Shown: positions 1 through 6,653 of the stretch, piece by piece | Layout: the number at the start of each line of letters is the position of its first letter | Position numbering within the stretch: the stretch's first letter is position 1 | Notes under the pieces: model-generated | What the model saw: only the letters and a program-made list of their open reading frames with translations | What the model was told of the DNA's origin: nothing | Databases searched by the model: none | Source: Planctomycetota bacterium | Lineage (GTDB): Bacteria > Planctomycetota > Phycisphaerae > SM23-33 | DNA: 43,305 nucleotides | Direction: 5' to 3' | Assembly: GCA_022705325.1 (NCBI GenBank) | Contig: JAKJER010000051.1 | Coordinates: 1-43,305 of the forward strand | Made by a program: the position numbers and the translations under genes

Positions 1-1
1 G

Positions 2-115
2 ACGCTGCGGATGCGACTGGACCCCATGGGCGTCCACTACGACGCCTCAGCCGTCCAACGGGCCGTCTTCGGCCAACTGGCCAGATGGCACCTTCTGGGA
101 ACTTACACACAATAG
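2..115 (+). CDS. C-terminal fragment of an unknown protein (5' end outside window)
   Basis: An open frame enters from the left edge and ends at a TAG at 113-115, giving 37 residues that end in HLLGTYTQ. The other two forward frames in this stretch read as low-complexity Arg/Pro/Thr translations, so this frame is the most protein-like. There is too little sequence to name a family. The next gene starts 76 bases downstream on the same strand. Confidence 0.45.
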   Translation, partial: TLRMRLDPMGVHYDASAVQRAVFGQLARWHLLGTYTQ

Positions 116-191
116 TTGACAGCACCCTCGCAATTCGGCGCCTTCCTGACGGCGAGCGGGGGCGTTACAATACCGCGGCGGAAGGGGCTGC

Positions 192-833
192 ATGGGCACG
201 CGATTGGACATGGCGACGACGATCCTGGACGGGATGGTTTCCGGCTGGGTGCTGGTGTTTTCGGCTGTGGCGGCGTTCGTGGTGGGCACAGCGGTGGGCT
301 TGGTCAGCGTGGGCGGCCCGGCCTACGCCCACGTCGGCTACGCCGTCATCGGCGTCTTCCTGTTTCCGGTCCTGATGTTCACGTCGATCCCGCGGCTGAT
401 CGTGGGCGTGTGCCTGTTCGCGCTCTTGATGCGGTACTGGCTCATCGAGGAGCGTCGGCTGGAGAGGCTGTACCTGTTGACGGCGTTTTCGGCGGCGATG
501 GTGTGGATGACCTTCGGGGCGGAAAGCTGGGGCCCGGCCGTCTGGATCACCGGCGGCCTGCTGATGGGCGGGTACGTGGGGTTGCGCCTGTTGCCCGGCT
601 GGAGGATCCAGCGTCTGGAGGCCAAGGTGGACCTTGAAATCGCCCAGCGGCGCGAGCAGCGGCTGGCCGAGCTGCGCCAGGGACGCAGCCAGACGCAGAA
701 CGAAGTCGACCAATCCGCCGCCACCGCGGCGTCGCTGTTTGGCGCCGATTACGGACCCGATGACATCCCTCCCGCCTCGCCGCCCCCGTCGCCTCGCCCG
801 CCCGGGATGGACCTGCTGGAGACGGATGAGTGA
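192..833 (+). CDS. Small integral membrane protein, unknown function
   Basis: 213 residues. The first two thirds hold several hydrophobic segments (about residues 17-40, 48-70, 72-85 and 95-125), so it should sit in the cytoplasmic membrane. They are followed by a charged helical stretch rich in Arg/Glu (about 140-172) and a Pro-rich acidic tail. The start ATG has a purine-rich GGAAGGGG just upstream. A TACAAT hexamer at 166-171 could be a -10 box, but no convincing -35 goes with it. I do not recognise a family. The gene converges on ettA, with a 9-bp hairpin between them. Confidence 0.7.
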   Translation: MGTRLDMATTILDGMVSGWVLVFSAVAAFVVGTAVGLVSVGGPAYAHVGYAVIGVFLFPVLMFTSIPRLIVGVCLFALLMRYWLIEERRLERLYLLTAFSAAMVWMTFGAESWGPAVWITGGLLMGGYVGLRLLPGWRIQRLEAKVDLEIAQRREQRLAELRQGRSQTQNEVDQSAATAASLFGADYGPDDIPPASPPPSPRPPGMDLLETDE

Positions 834-855
834 CGAAGGACTGGAACCGGCCTTT

Positions 856-881
856 CTGTCGCCAATGGGGAATGGCGACAG
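856..881. terminator. Hairpin between convergent genes
   Basis: CTGTCGCCA (856-864) pairs perfectly with TGGCGACAG (873-881) around an 8-base loop. It lies in the 126-bp gap between the convergent membrane-protein gene and ettA. It could serve as a bidirectional terminator, although no U-tract follows on either strand. It could equally be a REP-like palindrome. Confidence 0.4.
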
Positions 882-959
882 GCAAGACGTGTTCGTGCCT
901 CCTCCCTGACAGGTGAGGAAATCTCACGCGATGTCGCGGCGTTGCGTTATTGGCCGCCC

Positions 960-2636
960 TCAATGCAGGCTCAGCCGCTTGTACTTGCTTCTGCGGTGGG
1001 CCAGGCGCTCGGGGCTTTCTGCCGCCATCTTGTCCTCGAAGGCCTGGAAGTTGCCCTCGAACCACCGGGTCTTGCCCTCGCCTTCCAGGATCAGCAGGTG
1101 CGTGCAGATGCGGTCGAGGAAGAACCGGTCGTGGCTGATGACCATCGCGCAGCCGGGGAAGTCCAGCAGGGCCTGTTCGAGCACCCGCATGGTGGCCACG
1201 TCGAGGTCGTTGGTGGGCTCGTCCAGCAGCAGGAGGTTGCCTCCGCGCTTGAGCAGCTTGGCCAGGTGCACGCGGTTGCGTTCCCCGCCGGACAGCTCCC
1301 CCACGCGCTTCTGCTGCTGCGCGCCGCGGAAGTTGAAGCGGGCGACGTACGCCCGGCTGTTCATGGCCAGCTTGCCGAGATAGACCTTGTCCTTCGCGTC
1401 GGTGATCTCCTCGAAGATCGTCTTGGAGTCGTCCAGGGCGTCGCGGTGCTGGTCCACGTACGCCAGCACGACCGACGGCCCGGGCTCGATCGTGCCCTCG
1501 TCGGGCGTCTCCTGGGCCACGATCATGCGGAACAGCGTGGTCTTGCCCGTGCCGTTGGGCCCGATCACCCCGACGATCGCCCCGCGCGGCAGCTCGAACG
1601 AGCAGTCCTTCAACAGCGGCAGGCCGTCGTACGACTTGCTCAGGCCGCGGACCACCAGCACCTTGTCGCCCAGGCGCGGGCCCGGCGCGATCTGGATGTA
1701 CACGTCGCCGCTGATGTCGTCGTCGGCCTGGGCCTTGCCCAATCGGTCGGCAGCCTCCACCCGCTGATGGCTGGCGGCCTGGCGGGCCTGGGCGGAACTC
1801 TCGATCCAGTCCAGCTCGCGCCGCAGCACCTTCTGACGCTGGGTCTCCTTCTTCTCGATCAGCCGCAGGAGCTGGATCTTCTGCTGGAGCCACGACGTGT
1901 AGTTGCCCTCGAAGGGCAGGCCGCGCCCGTCGTCCAGCTCGAGGATCCACTTGGTGATGTTGTCCAGGAAGTAGCGGTCGTGGGTGACGATGATGACCGT
2001 GCCGCCGTACTCGCGCAGGGCTGTCTCCAGCCAGGCGACGGTCTCGGCGTCGAGATGGTTGGTGGGCTCGTCCAGCAGGAGCAGGTCGGGCTTCTCCAGC
2101 AGGACCTTGCACAGGGCGACGCGGCGGCGCTCGCCGCCGGAGAGGATGCGGATGGGCAGGTCGTCATCGGGCAGGACCAGGGCGTCGGAGGCGATGTCCA
2201 TCATCCGATCGATCTCCCAGCCGTTGCAGGCGTCGATCTGCTCCTGGAGCTTGCCCATCTCCTCCAGCAGTTCGTCCATGCGGTCGGCGGCGTCCGGGTC
2301 GCCCATCTCGTCGGAGACGGCGTTGTAGCGATCCAGCAGGGCCTGTACGGGCGCCATCGACTCGCGAAGACACTCGCGGACGGTCTTGTCGGGATCGAAT
2401 TGCGGTTCCTGCGGGACATAGCCCACGCGCATGCCCTTGGCCAGGCGGGCCTCGCCCTGGATGTCCTTGTCCAGCCCGGCCATGATGCGGAGCAACGTGC
2501 TCTTGCCCGAGCCGTTCTCGCCGACCACGCCGATCTTGGCCCCGTAGAAGAACGACAGGCTGATGTTGCGCAAGACCTGCTTGTCGCCATAGGTCTTGCA
2601 GACGCCACTCATCTCGAAGACGAACTGCGGAGGCAT
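960..2636 (-). CDS. ettA: Energy-dependent translational throttle protein EttA (ABC-F ATPase)
   Basis: 558 residues, the usual EttA length. It has two ABC cassettes and no membrane segments. Cassette 1 has Walker A GENGSGKST (39-47), signature LSGGE (165-169) and Walker B LLLLDE (185-190). Cassette 2 has GPNGTGKTT (359-367), LSGGE (448-452) and LLLLDE (468-473). The insertion at about 95-138 corresponds to the arm of EttA, and the charged linker at about 240-300 to the P-site tRNA-interaction motif of ABC-F proteins. EttA-family proteins bind the ribosomal E site and gate entry into elongation according to ATP/ADP. The ATG has an AAGGA ribosome-binding site 6 bases upstream. The family assignment is firm; specificity within ABC-F is inferred from length and arm. 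Confidence 0.95.
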   Translation of the reverse strand: MPPQFVFEMSGVCKTYGDKQVLRNISLSFFYGAKIGVVGENGSGKSTLLRIMAGLDKDIQGEARLAKGMRVGYVPQEPQFDPDKTVRECLRESMAPVQALLDRYNAVSDEMGDPDAADRMDELLEEMGKLQEQIDACNGWEIDRMMDIASDALVLPDDDLPIRILSGGERRRVALCKVLLEKPDLLLLDEPTNHLDAETVAWLETALREYGGTVIIVTHDRYFLDNITKWILELDDGRGLPFEGNYTSWLQQKIQLLRLIEKKETQRQKVLRRELDWIESSAQARQAASHQRVEAADRLGKAQADDDISGDVYIQIAPGPRLGDKVLVVRGLSKSYDGLPLLKDCSFELPRGAIVGVIGPNGTGKTTLFRMIVAQETPDEGTIEPGPSVVLAYVDQHRDALDDSKTIFEEITDAKDKVYLGKLAMNSRAYVARFNFRGAQQQKRVGELSGGERNRVHLAKLLKRGGNLLLLDEPTNDLDVATMRVLEQALLDFPGCAMVISHDRFFLDRICTHLLILEGEGKTRWFEGNFQAFEDKMAAESPERLAHRRSKYKRLSLH

Positions 2637-2684
2637 AGTGATTCCTTCTGCGCGCGTGCCGGCGGTCTGGCCGACGGCGGAGGG

Positions 2685-2690
2685 ATTATA
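2685..2690 (-). promoter_or_regulatory. Candidate -10 box for ettA
   Basis: A perfect TATAAT on the minus strand lies about 50 bases upstream of the ettA start. The -35 region is weak: TTCCAC is present but at 19 bp spacing. Only the -10 is well supported. Confidence 0.4.
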
Positions 2691-2784
2691 CCATTGCGGA
2701 TTGCGGAATGTGGAATGCCCAAGCGCGCAACAGCAGCCTTGCGGCGGAGTCTGCTTCGCCCTGTGCTGCGCAGCGGCAGAGCAC

Positions 2785-3204
2785 TCACAACTTCTTGAGC
2801 ACGCTGGCGGACTTCTTGATGTCCTGGTCGCTGTCGAAGGCGATGTACAGGATGAACTGCTTGCCGACGGCCGCTGCCGACAGGCCCCGGAGGTTGATGC
2901 CGGCCTCGGCGAGTGCCGCGGTGATCCTCGCGCCGGTGCCGGGCTTGTCGGGACCCTGGACCCGGAGACAGTGCAGGCTGGAGGTCTTGTCGAACCAGGC
3001 GGCCCGGGCGGCCCGGACGGCTTTGGCGCCCTTGATGGGCGAGACGAACACCACGCCCGTGCCTTCCTTCTCCGCCCGGCGCGAGATCACGAACTCCAGA
3101 TTGACTCCCGCGTTGGCCAGCGTCAGCAGCTTGCTGGCCAGCCCGCCGGGCTTGTCCTCGATCTCGGCTGCCCACACGTCCACCCGGCTCAACTTGAGTT
3201 TCAT
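2785..3204 (-). CDS. Tandem ACT-domain protein
   Basis: 139 residues made of two ACT-like modules (about 1-72 and 75-139). Each has the pattern of an opening strand, a DKPG turn (EDKPGGLA near 16; PDKPGTGA near 85), a helix and an aging NLE/NLR strand. ACT domains bind amino acids or similar small ligands and regulate metabolic enzymes; stand-alone double-ACT proteins are common and usually of unknown partner. A GGGAG ribosome-binding site lies 6 bases before the ATG. It is divergent from pflB across a 393-bp region. A minus-strand TAGAAT at 3235-3240 may be its -10. No catalytic domain is attached, so a regulatory or sensing role is inferred. Confidence 0.85.
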   Translation of the reverse strand: MKLKLSRVDVWAAEIEDKPGGLASKLLTLANAGVNLEFVISRRAEKEGTGVVFVSPIKGAKAVRAARAAWFDKTSSLHCLRVQGPDKPGTGARITAALAEAGINLRGLSAAAVGKQFILYIAFDSDQDIKKSASVLKKL

Positions 3205-3332
3205 GGCGATCTCCCGAAATGGTGGTCTTGCCCTATTCTAGGGTCCGGCCCCCGCACTCGACCACCCCAAAGCAACGCCAGGGGGTAATTTCAACGGCGT
3301 GCCCGCCCGTTTGCGCCTTTGGGCGGGGCGAC

Positions 3333-3361
3333 TTGCTTTGGCGACAGGGGTGGGATATAAT
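3333..3361 (+). promoter_or_regulatory. Sigma70-type promoter of pflBA
   Basis: TTGCTT (3333-3338) and a perfect TATAAT (3356-3361) are separated by exactly 17 bp. Transcription should start near 3368, a few bases before the first paired base of the ZTP riboswitch. This gives a leader of about 230 nt before pflB. Confidence 0.8.
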
Positions 3362-3372
3362 GGCACATAACT

Positions 3373-3482
3373 GGACCCCCTGCGAAACTGGCGGACTAGT
3401 GTGGAACAAACCACGAGGGATCGCAGGGCGGGTACTTGCCGACCGCCTGGGCGACGCTGTATGGCCCGGGCTTTTCTTGTTT
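3373..3482 (+). ncRNA. ZTP (pfl-motif) riboswitch with overlapping intrinsic terminator
   Basis: All hallmarks of the ZTP/pfl motif are readable. P1 pairs CCCTGCGA (3378-3385) with TCGCAGGG (3421-3428). The conserved ACTGGCG is at 3387-3393, followed by the P2 hairpin GTGG/CCAC (3401-3404/3411-3414) and the purine-rich AGGGA (3416-3420). After a short linker comes the diagnostic 3' element CCGCCTGGGC (3443-3452). GGCGG (3390-3394) can form the family pseudoknot with CCGCC (3443-3447). GCCTGGGC (3445-3452) also pairs fully, with one G-U, with GCCCGGGC (3464-3471), which is followed by TTTTCTTGTTT. This terminator uses the conserved ligand-binding bases, so ligand binding should prevent termination. 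ZTP/ZMP signals shortage of 10-formyl-tetrahydrofolate, which fits induction of formate-producing PFL. Confidence 0.92.
3445..3482 (+). terminator. Riboswitch-controlled intrinsic terminator
   Basis: An 8-bp stem (3445-3452 with 3464-3471, 11-base loop) is followed by a T-rich tract at 3472-3482. Its left arm is the conserved 3' element of the ZTP aptamer, so terminator and ligand-bound aptamer are mutually exclusive. Confidence 0.85.
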
Positions 3483-3515
3483 CAGGGGCCGGCCCATCTG
3501 CGGATAGCTTTGTCG

Positions 3516-3595
3516 CCAGCCGAGGTGCGGACCGGGCCATGACGCCTTGTGTTCATGCTTTGCCTCCGGCCGGGGACGCAACCAGCCGAGGTGCG
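3516..3595 (+). repeat. 14-bp direct repeat, second copy at the pflB ribosome-binding site
   Basis: CCAGCCGAGGTGCG occurs at 3516-3529 and again at 3582-3595. The second copy carries the GAGGTG just upstream of the pflB ATG. The first copy is followed by an out-of-frame ATG at 3539. This part of the leader lies downstream of the riboswitch terminator. Confidence 0.8.
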
Positions 3596-3597
3596 AG

Positions 3598-5829
3598 ATG
3601 GACAAGCAAGCGTGGAGAGCGTTTCGTCCGGGGCGATGGCAGCAGGTCGTCAATGTCCGGGACTTCATCCAGCGCAACTATGCGCCGTACGAGGGGGATG
3701 ACTCGTTCCTGTCGGGTCCCACGCCGCGGACGCAGCGGATGAAGGTTCGCCTGGAGGCCCTGCTGGCCCGCGAGCGGTCCGCCGGCGGGGTGCTGGACGT
3801 CGACACGCATCATGCGGCGTCGGTGATCGGACACGAGCCCGGCTACATCGACAGCGAGGAAGAGCTGATCGTGGGCCTCCAGACCGACGCCCCGCTGCGG
3901 AGGGCGGTCAACCCGTTCGGCGGGATCCGGATGGCCCGCGAGGCCTGCCGGGCCTACGGGTACGAACTCAGCCAGGAAGTCGAGGAGGCGTTCCGCTACC
4001 GCACCACCCACAACGACGGCGTCTTCCGCGTCTACACCGAGGAAATGCGCAAGATCCGCAAGAGCGGGCTGATCACCGGCCTGCCCGACGCCTACGGGCG
4101 CGGGAGGCTCATCGGCGACTACCGGCGACTGGCCCTCTACGGGGCGGACTTCCTCATCGAGCAGAAACTCAACGACCGCTACGACCTCGGCATGAGGGGC
4201 ATGACCGACGAGACCGTCCGCCTGGCCGAGGAACTCTGGAAACAGGCCGACCACCTCCAGAAGCTCAAGGAGATGGCCTGGATGTACCACTACGACATTT
4301 CCGCCCCGGCCCGCTCGGCCCGCGAGGCGGTCCAGTGGCTGTACTTCGCCTACCTCGGCGCCATCAAGGAGCAGAACGGGGCGGCCATGTCGTTGGGGCG
4401 GGTGGCGACGTTCCTGGACATCTACTTCGAGCGGGACATCGAGGAGGGCGTGCTGGACGAGGCCGGAGCGCAGGAGATCGTGGACGACTTCGTGATCAAG
4501 CTCCGCCTGGCCCGCCAGCTCCGCACGCCGGATTACAACGAGCTGTTCGCGGGCGACCCGATGTGGATCACCGAGGCCCTGGGCGGGATGGGCCTGGACG
4601 GGCGGACGCTGGTCACCCGCACGAGCTTCCGGTTCCTGCACACGTTGCGGACGCTGGGGCCGGCCCCCGAGCCCAACCTCACCGTTCTGTGGTCCACCCG
4701 CCTGGACGACCACTTCAAGCGGTACTGTGCCGAGTTGTCCATCGAGACCGACTCGATCCAGTACGAGAACGACGACCTCATGCGCCCGGCCTACGGCGAC
4801 GACTACGGCATCGCCTGCTGCGTGTCGGCCACCCGCATCGGCAAGCAGATGCAGTACTTCGGGGCGCGCTGCAACCTGCCCAAGCTGCTGCTGCTGGCCG
4901 TCAACGGCGGACGCGACGAGCGCAGCGGCCAGCACCTGGGCCCGGTCATGGAGCCCCTGCCGGGCGACAAGTGGGACTACGACACGCTGCTGGGCCGCTT
5001 CCGCTTCTATCGCGACTGGCTGTGCGAACTCTACGTCAACACCATGAACGTCATCCACTACATGCACGACAAGTACGCCTACGAGAAGGTGCAGATGGCC
5101 CTGCACGACAGCCACGTGCAGCGGCTGATGGCGTTCGGCATCGCGGGGCTGTCGGTGGCGGCCGACTCGCTCAGCGCCATCCGCAGCAAGGTGGTTCGTC
5201 CCATCCGCGACCAGCGAGGGCTCGTGGTGGATTTCGAGTTGACGGGCGACTACCCGCAGTTCGGCAACGACGAGGAAGAGGTGGACCGCATCGCGGTCGA
5301 GCTGGCCGAGGAGTTCCTGGCCAGCTTGCAGCGTCACCCGGCCTACCGCGGGTCCACCCACACGCTGAGTCTGCTGACGATCACGTCGAACGTGGTGTAC
5401 GGCAAGAAGACCGGGGCCACCCCGGACGGACGGCGGGCGGGCGAGCCGTTTGCCCCCGGGGCCAACCCCATGCACAACCGCGAGAAGCGCGGGGCCGTCG
5501 CCGCCCTCAACAGCGTGGCCAAGCTTCCCTACGACGCCTGCCGCGACGGCATCTCCTGCACGTTCTCCATCACGCCCGCCACCCTGGGGGCCCGACAGGA
5601 GGACCGCGGGGACAACCTGGTCAGCCTGCTGGACGGCTTCTTCGCCCAGAACGGGCACCACCTCAACGTCAACGTGCTGGACCGCGAGAAGCTCATCGAC
5701 GCCATGGACCACCCCGAGAACTATCCCAATCTGACCATCCGCGTCAGCGGCTATGCGGTCAACTTCCACCGCCTCAGCCGCGAGCAACAGGAAGAGGTGA
5801 TCTCCCGAACCTTCCACACCAAGCTGTAA
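3598..5829 (+). CDS. pflB: Pyruvate formate-lyase (formate C-acetyltransferase)
   Basis: 743 residues from the ATG at 3598 (GAGGTG ribosome-binding site), close to the 760 of E. coli PflB. It converts pyruvate and CoA to acetyl-CoA and formate by a glycyl-radical mechanism in the cytoplasm under anoxia. The adjacent catalytic cysteines C407-C408 sit in ACCVSATRIGK. The glycyl radical site is G718 in RVSGYAV near the C-terminus. Both features are typical of true PFL, though some glycyl-radical enzymes act on 2-ketobutyrate or other substrates. The activase follows 11 bases downstream. The upstream ZTP riboswitch points to a role in supplying formate for one-carbon folate and purine synthesis, not only fermentation. 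Confidence 0.95.
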   Translation: MDKQAWRAFRPGRWQQVVNVRDFIQRNYAPYEGDDSFLSGPTPRTQRMKVRLEALLARERSAGGVLDVDTHHAASVIGHEPGYIDSEEELIVGLQTDAPLRRAVNPFGGIRMAREACRAYGYELSQEVEEAFRYRTTHNDGVFRVYTEEMRKIRKSGLITGLPDAYGRGRLIGDYRRLALYGADFLIEQKLNDRYDLGMRGMTDETVRLAEELWKQADHLQKLKEMAWMYHYDISAPARSAREAVQWLYFAYLGAIKEQNGAAMSLGRVATFLDIYFERDIEEGVLDEAGAQEIVDDFVIKLRLARQLRTPDYNELFAGDPMWITEALGGMGLDGRTLVTRTSFRFLHTLRTLGPAPEPNLTVLWSTRLDDHFKRYCAELSIETDSIQYENDDLMRPAYGDDYGIACCVSATRIGKQMQYFGARCNLPKLLLLAVNGGRDERSGQHLGPVMEPLPGDKWDYDTLLGRFRFYRDWLCELYVNTMNVIHYMHDKYAYEKVQMALHDSHVQRLMAFGIAGLSVAADSLSAIRSKVVRPIRDQRGLVVDFELTGDYPQFGNDEEEVDRIAVELAEEFLASLQRHPAYRGSTHTLSLLTITSNVVYGKKTGATPDGRRAGEPFAPGANPMHNREKRGAVAALNSVAKLPYDACRDGISCTFSITPATLGARQEDRGDNLVSLLDGFFAQNGHHLNVNVLDREKLIDAMDHPENYPNLTIRVSGYAVNFHRLSREQQEEVISRTFHTKL

Positions 5830-5840
5830 GCGACCCCACT

Positions 5841-6593
5841 ATGACCGGGCGCATCCATTCCATCCAGACCTTCTCCGCCGTGGACGGTCCGGGCCTCCGC
5901 TGCGTGGTCTTCCTCCAGGGCTGCCCGCTGCGATGCCTGTACTGCCACAACCCCGACACGCACGACGTGCATCAGGGCGAGGAAAAGACGGTCGACGAGG
6001 TGATGGAAGAAGTGCTCCGCTGCCAGCCGTACCACGGGCGCAGGGGCGGGCTGACGCTGTCGGGCGGAGAGCCGCTGCTCCAGCCGGGCTTCGCCGCCGG
6101 GCTGTTTGCCCGCTGCCGGCGTTTCGCCGTCGCCTCCGCCCTGGACACCAGCGGCTGCCTGGGCGGCCCGGCTGTGCGGCGGGCGGTGGAGCTGGTGGAC
6201 CTGGTCCTGCTGGACGTCAAGCACACCGACGCCGATCGCTACCGCGAGCTGGTGGGCGGCGGGCGCGCGGATGCCGTCTTCGGTCTGGACCGCGTCAAGG
6301 AGTTCCTGGCCTTGCTGGACGAGTTGAAGAAACCGTTCTGGGCCCGCCAGGTGGTCGTGCCAGGGTGGAACGACAGCGAGGCCGACGCCGACGCCCTGGC
6401 CGACGTGCTCGGCCCGCACAAGACGCTGCAACGGGTGGAACTGCTCCCCTTCCGCGACCTGGGGCGATGGAAGTACGAGCGCCTGGGGCGCACGTTCGCG
6501 CTTGCCGACACGCCCGAAGCCGACCCGCAACGCGTCGCTCAACTGGAAGACAGGGTGAAGCGGAGACTGGGATTGGCTGCCGGCAGTCAGTAG
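5841..6593 (+). CDS. pflA: Pyruvate formate-lyase activating enzyme (radical SAM)
   Basis: 250 residues, matching the family (about 246 in E. coli). The 4Fe-4S cluster motif CX3CX2C is C28, C32 and C35 in GCPLRCLYCHN. The SAM-binding GGE is at 75-77 in LTLSGGEPLLQ. It installs the glycyl radical on PflB by hydrogen abstraction with 5'-deoxyadenosyl radical. The start lies 11 bases after the pflB stop, and the preceding sequence has no strong Shine-Dalgarno, so translation may be coupled to pflB. It is cotranscribed under the same riboswitch. Confidence 0.95.
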   Translation: MTGRIHSIQTFSAVDGPGLRCVVFLQGCPLRCLYCHNPDTHDVHQGEEKTVDEVMEEVLRCQPYHGRRGGLTLSGGEPLLQPGFAAGLFARCRRFAVASALDTSGCLGGPAVRRAVELVDLVLLDVKHTDADRYRELVGGGRADAVFGLDRVKEFLALLDELKKPFWARQVVVPGWNDSEADADALADVLGPHKTLQRVELLPFRDLGRWKYERLGRTFALADTPEADPQRVAQLEDRVKRRLGLAAGSQ

Positions 6594-6653
6594 CCAATCG
6601 CGACAGACTCGTCCTGCCTGCCGGCTAGAGACTCCTGGCTACCGATTGCGAGG

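Noticed and set aside
116..171. TTGACA at 116-121 as -35 for the TACAAT at 166-171
   Set aside because: The spacing is 44 bp, far outside the working range.
942..2798. 618-codon open frame antisense to ettA
   Set aside because: A GC-rich shadow: low-complexity Gln/Leu/Val/Ala sequence, no domain, and the opposite strand encodes a complete ABC-F protein.
3553..5817. 754-codon open frame antisense to pflB
   Set aside because: Mirrors a fully conserved PFL on the other strand; its own translation has no recognisable motifs.
4335..5840. Open frame running into pflA in the same frame
   Set aside because: The upstream 500 codons are an out-of-frame shadow of pflB (Arg/Pro/Gly-rich); pflA begins at 5841 at the conserved N-terminus, so it is not a fusion.
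6594..6653. Apparent similarity between GTAGCCAATCGCGA and GCTACCGATTGCGA after pflA
   Set aside because: Too many mismatches for a hairpin or direct repeat; no terminator could be supported.
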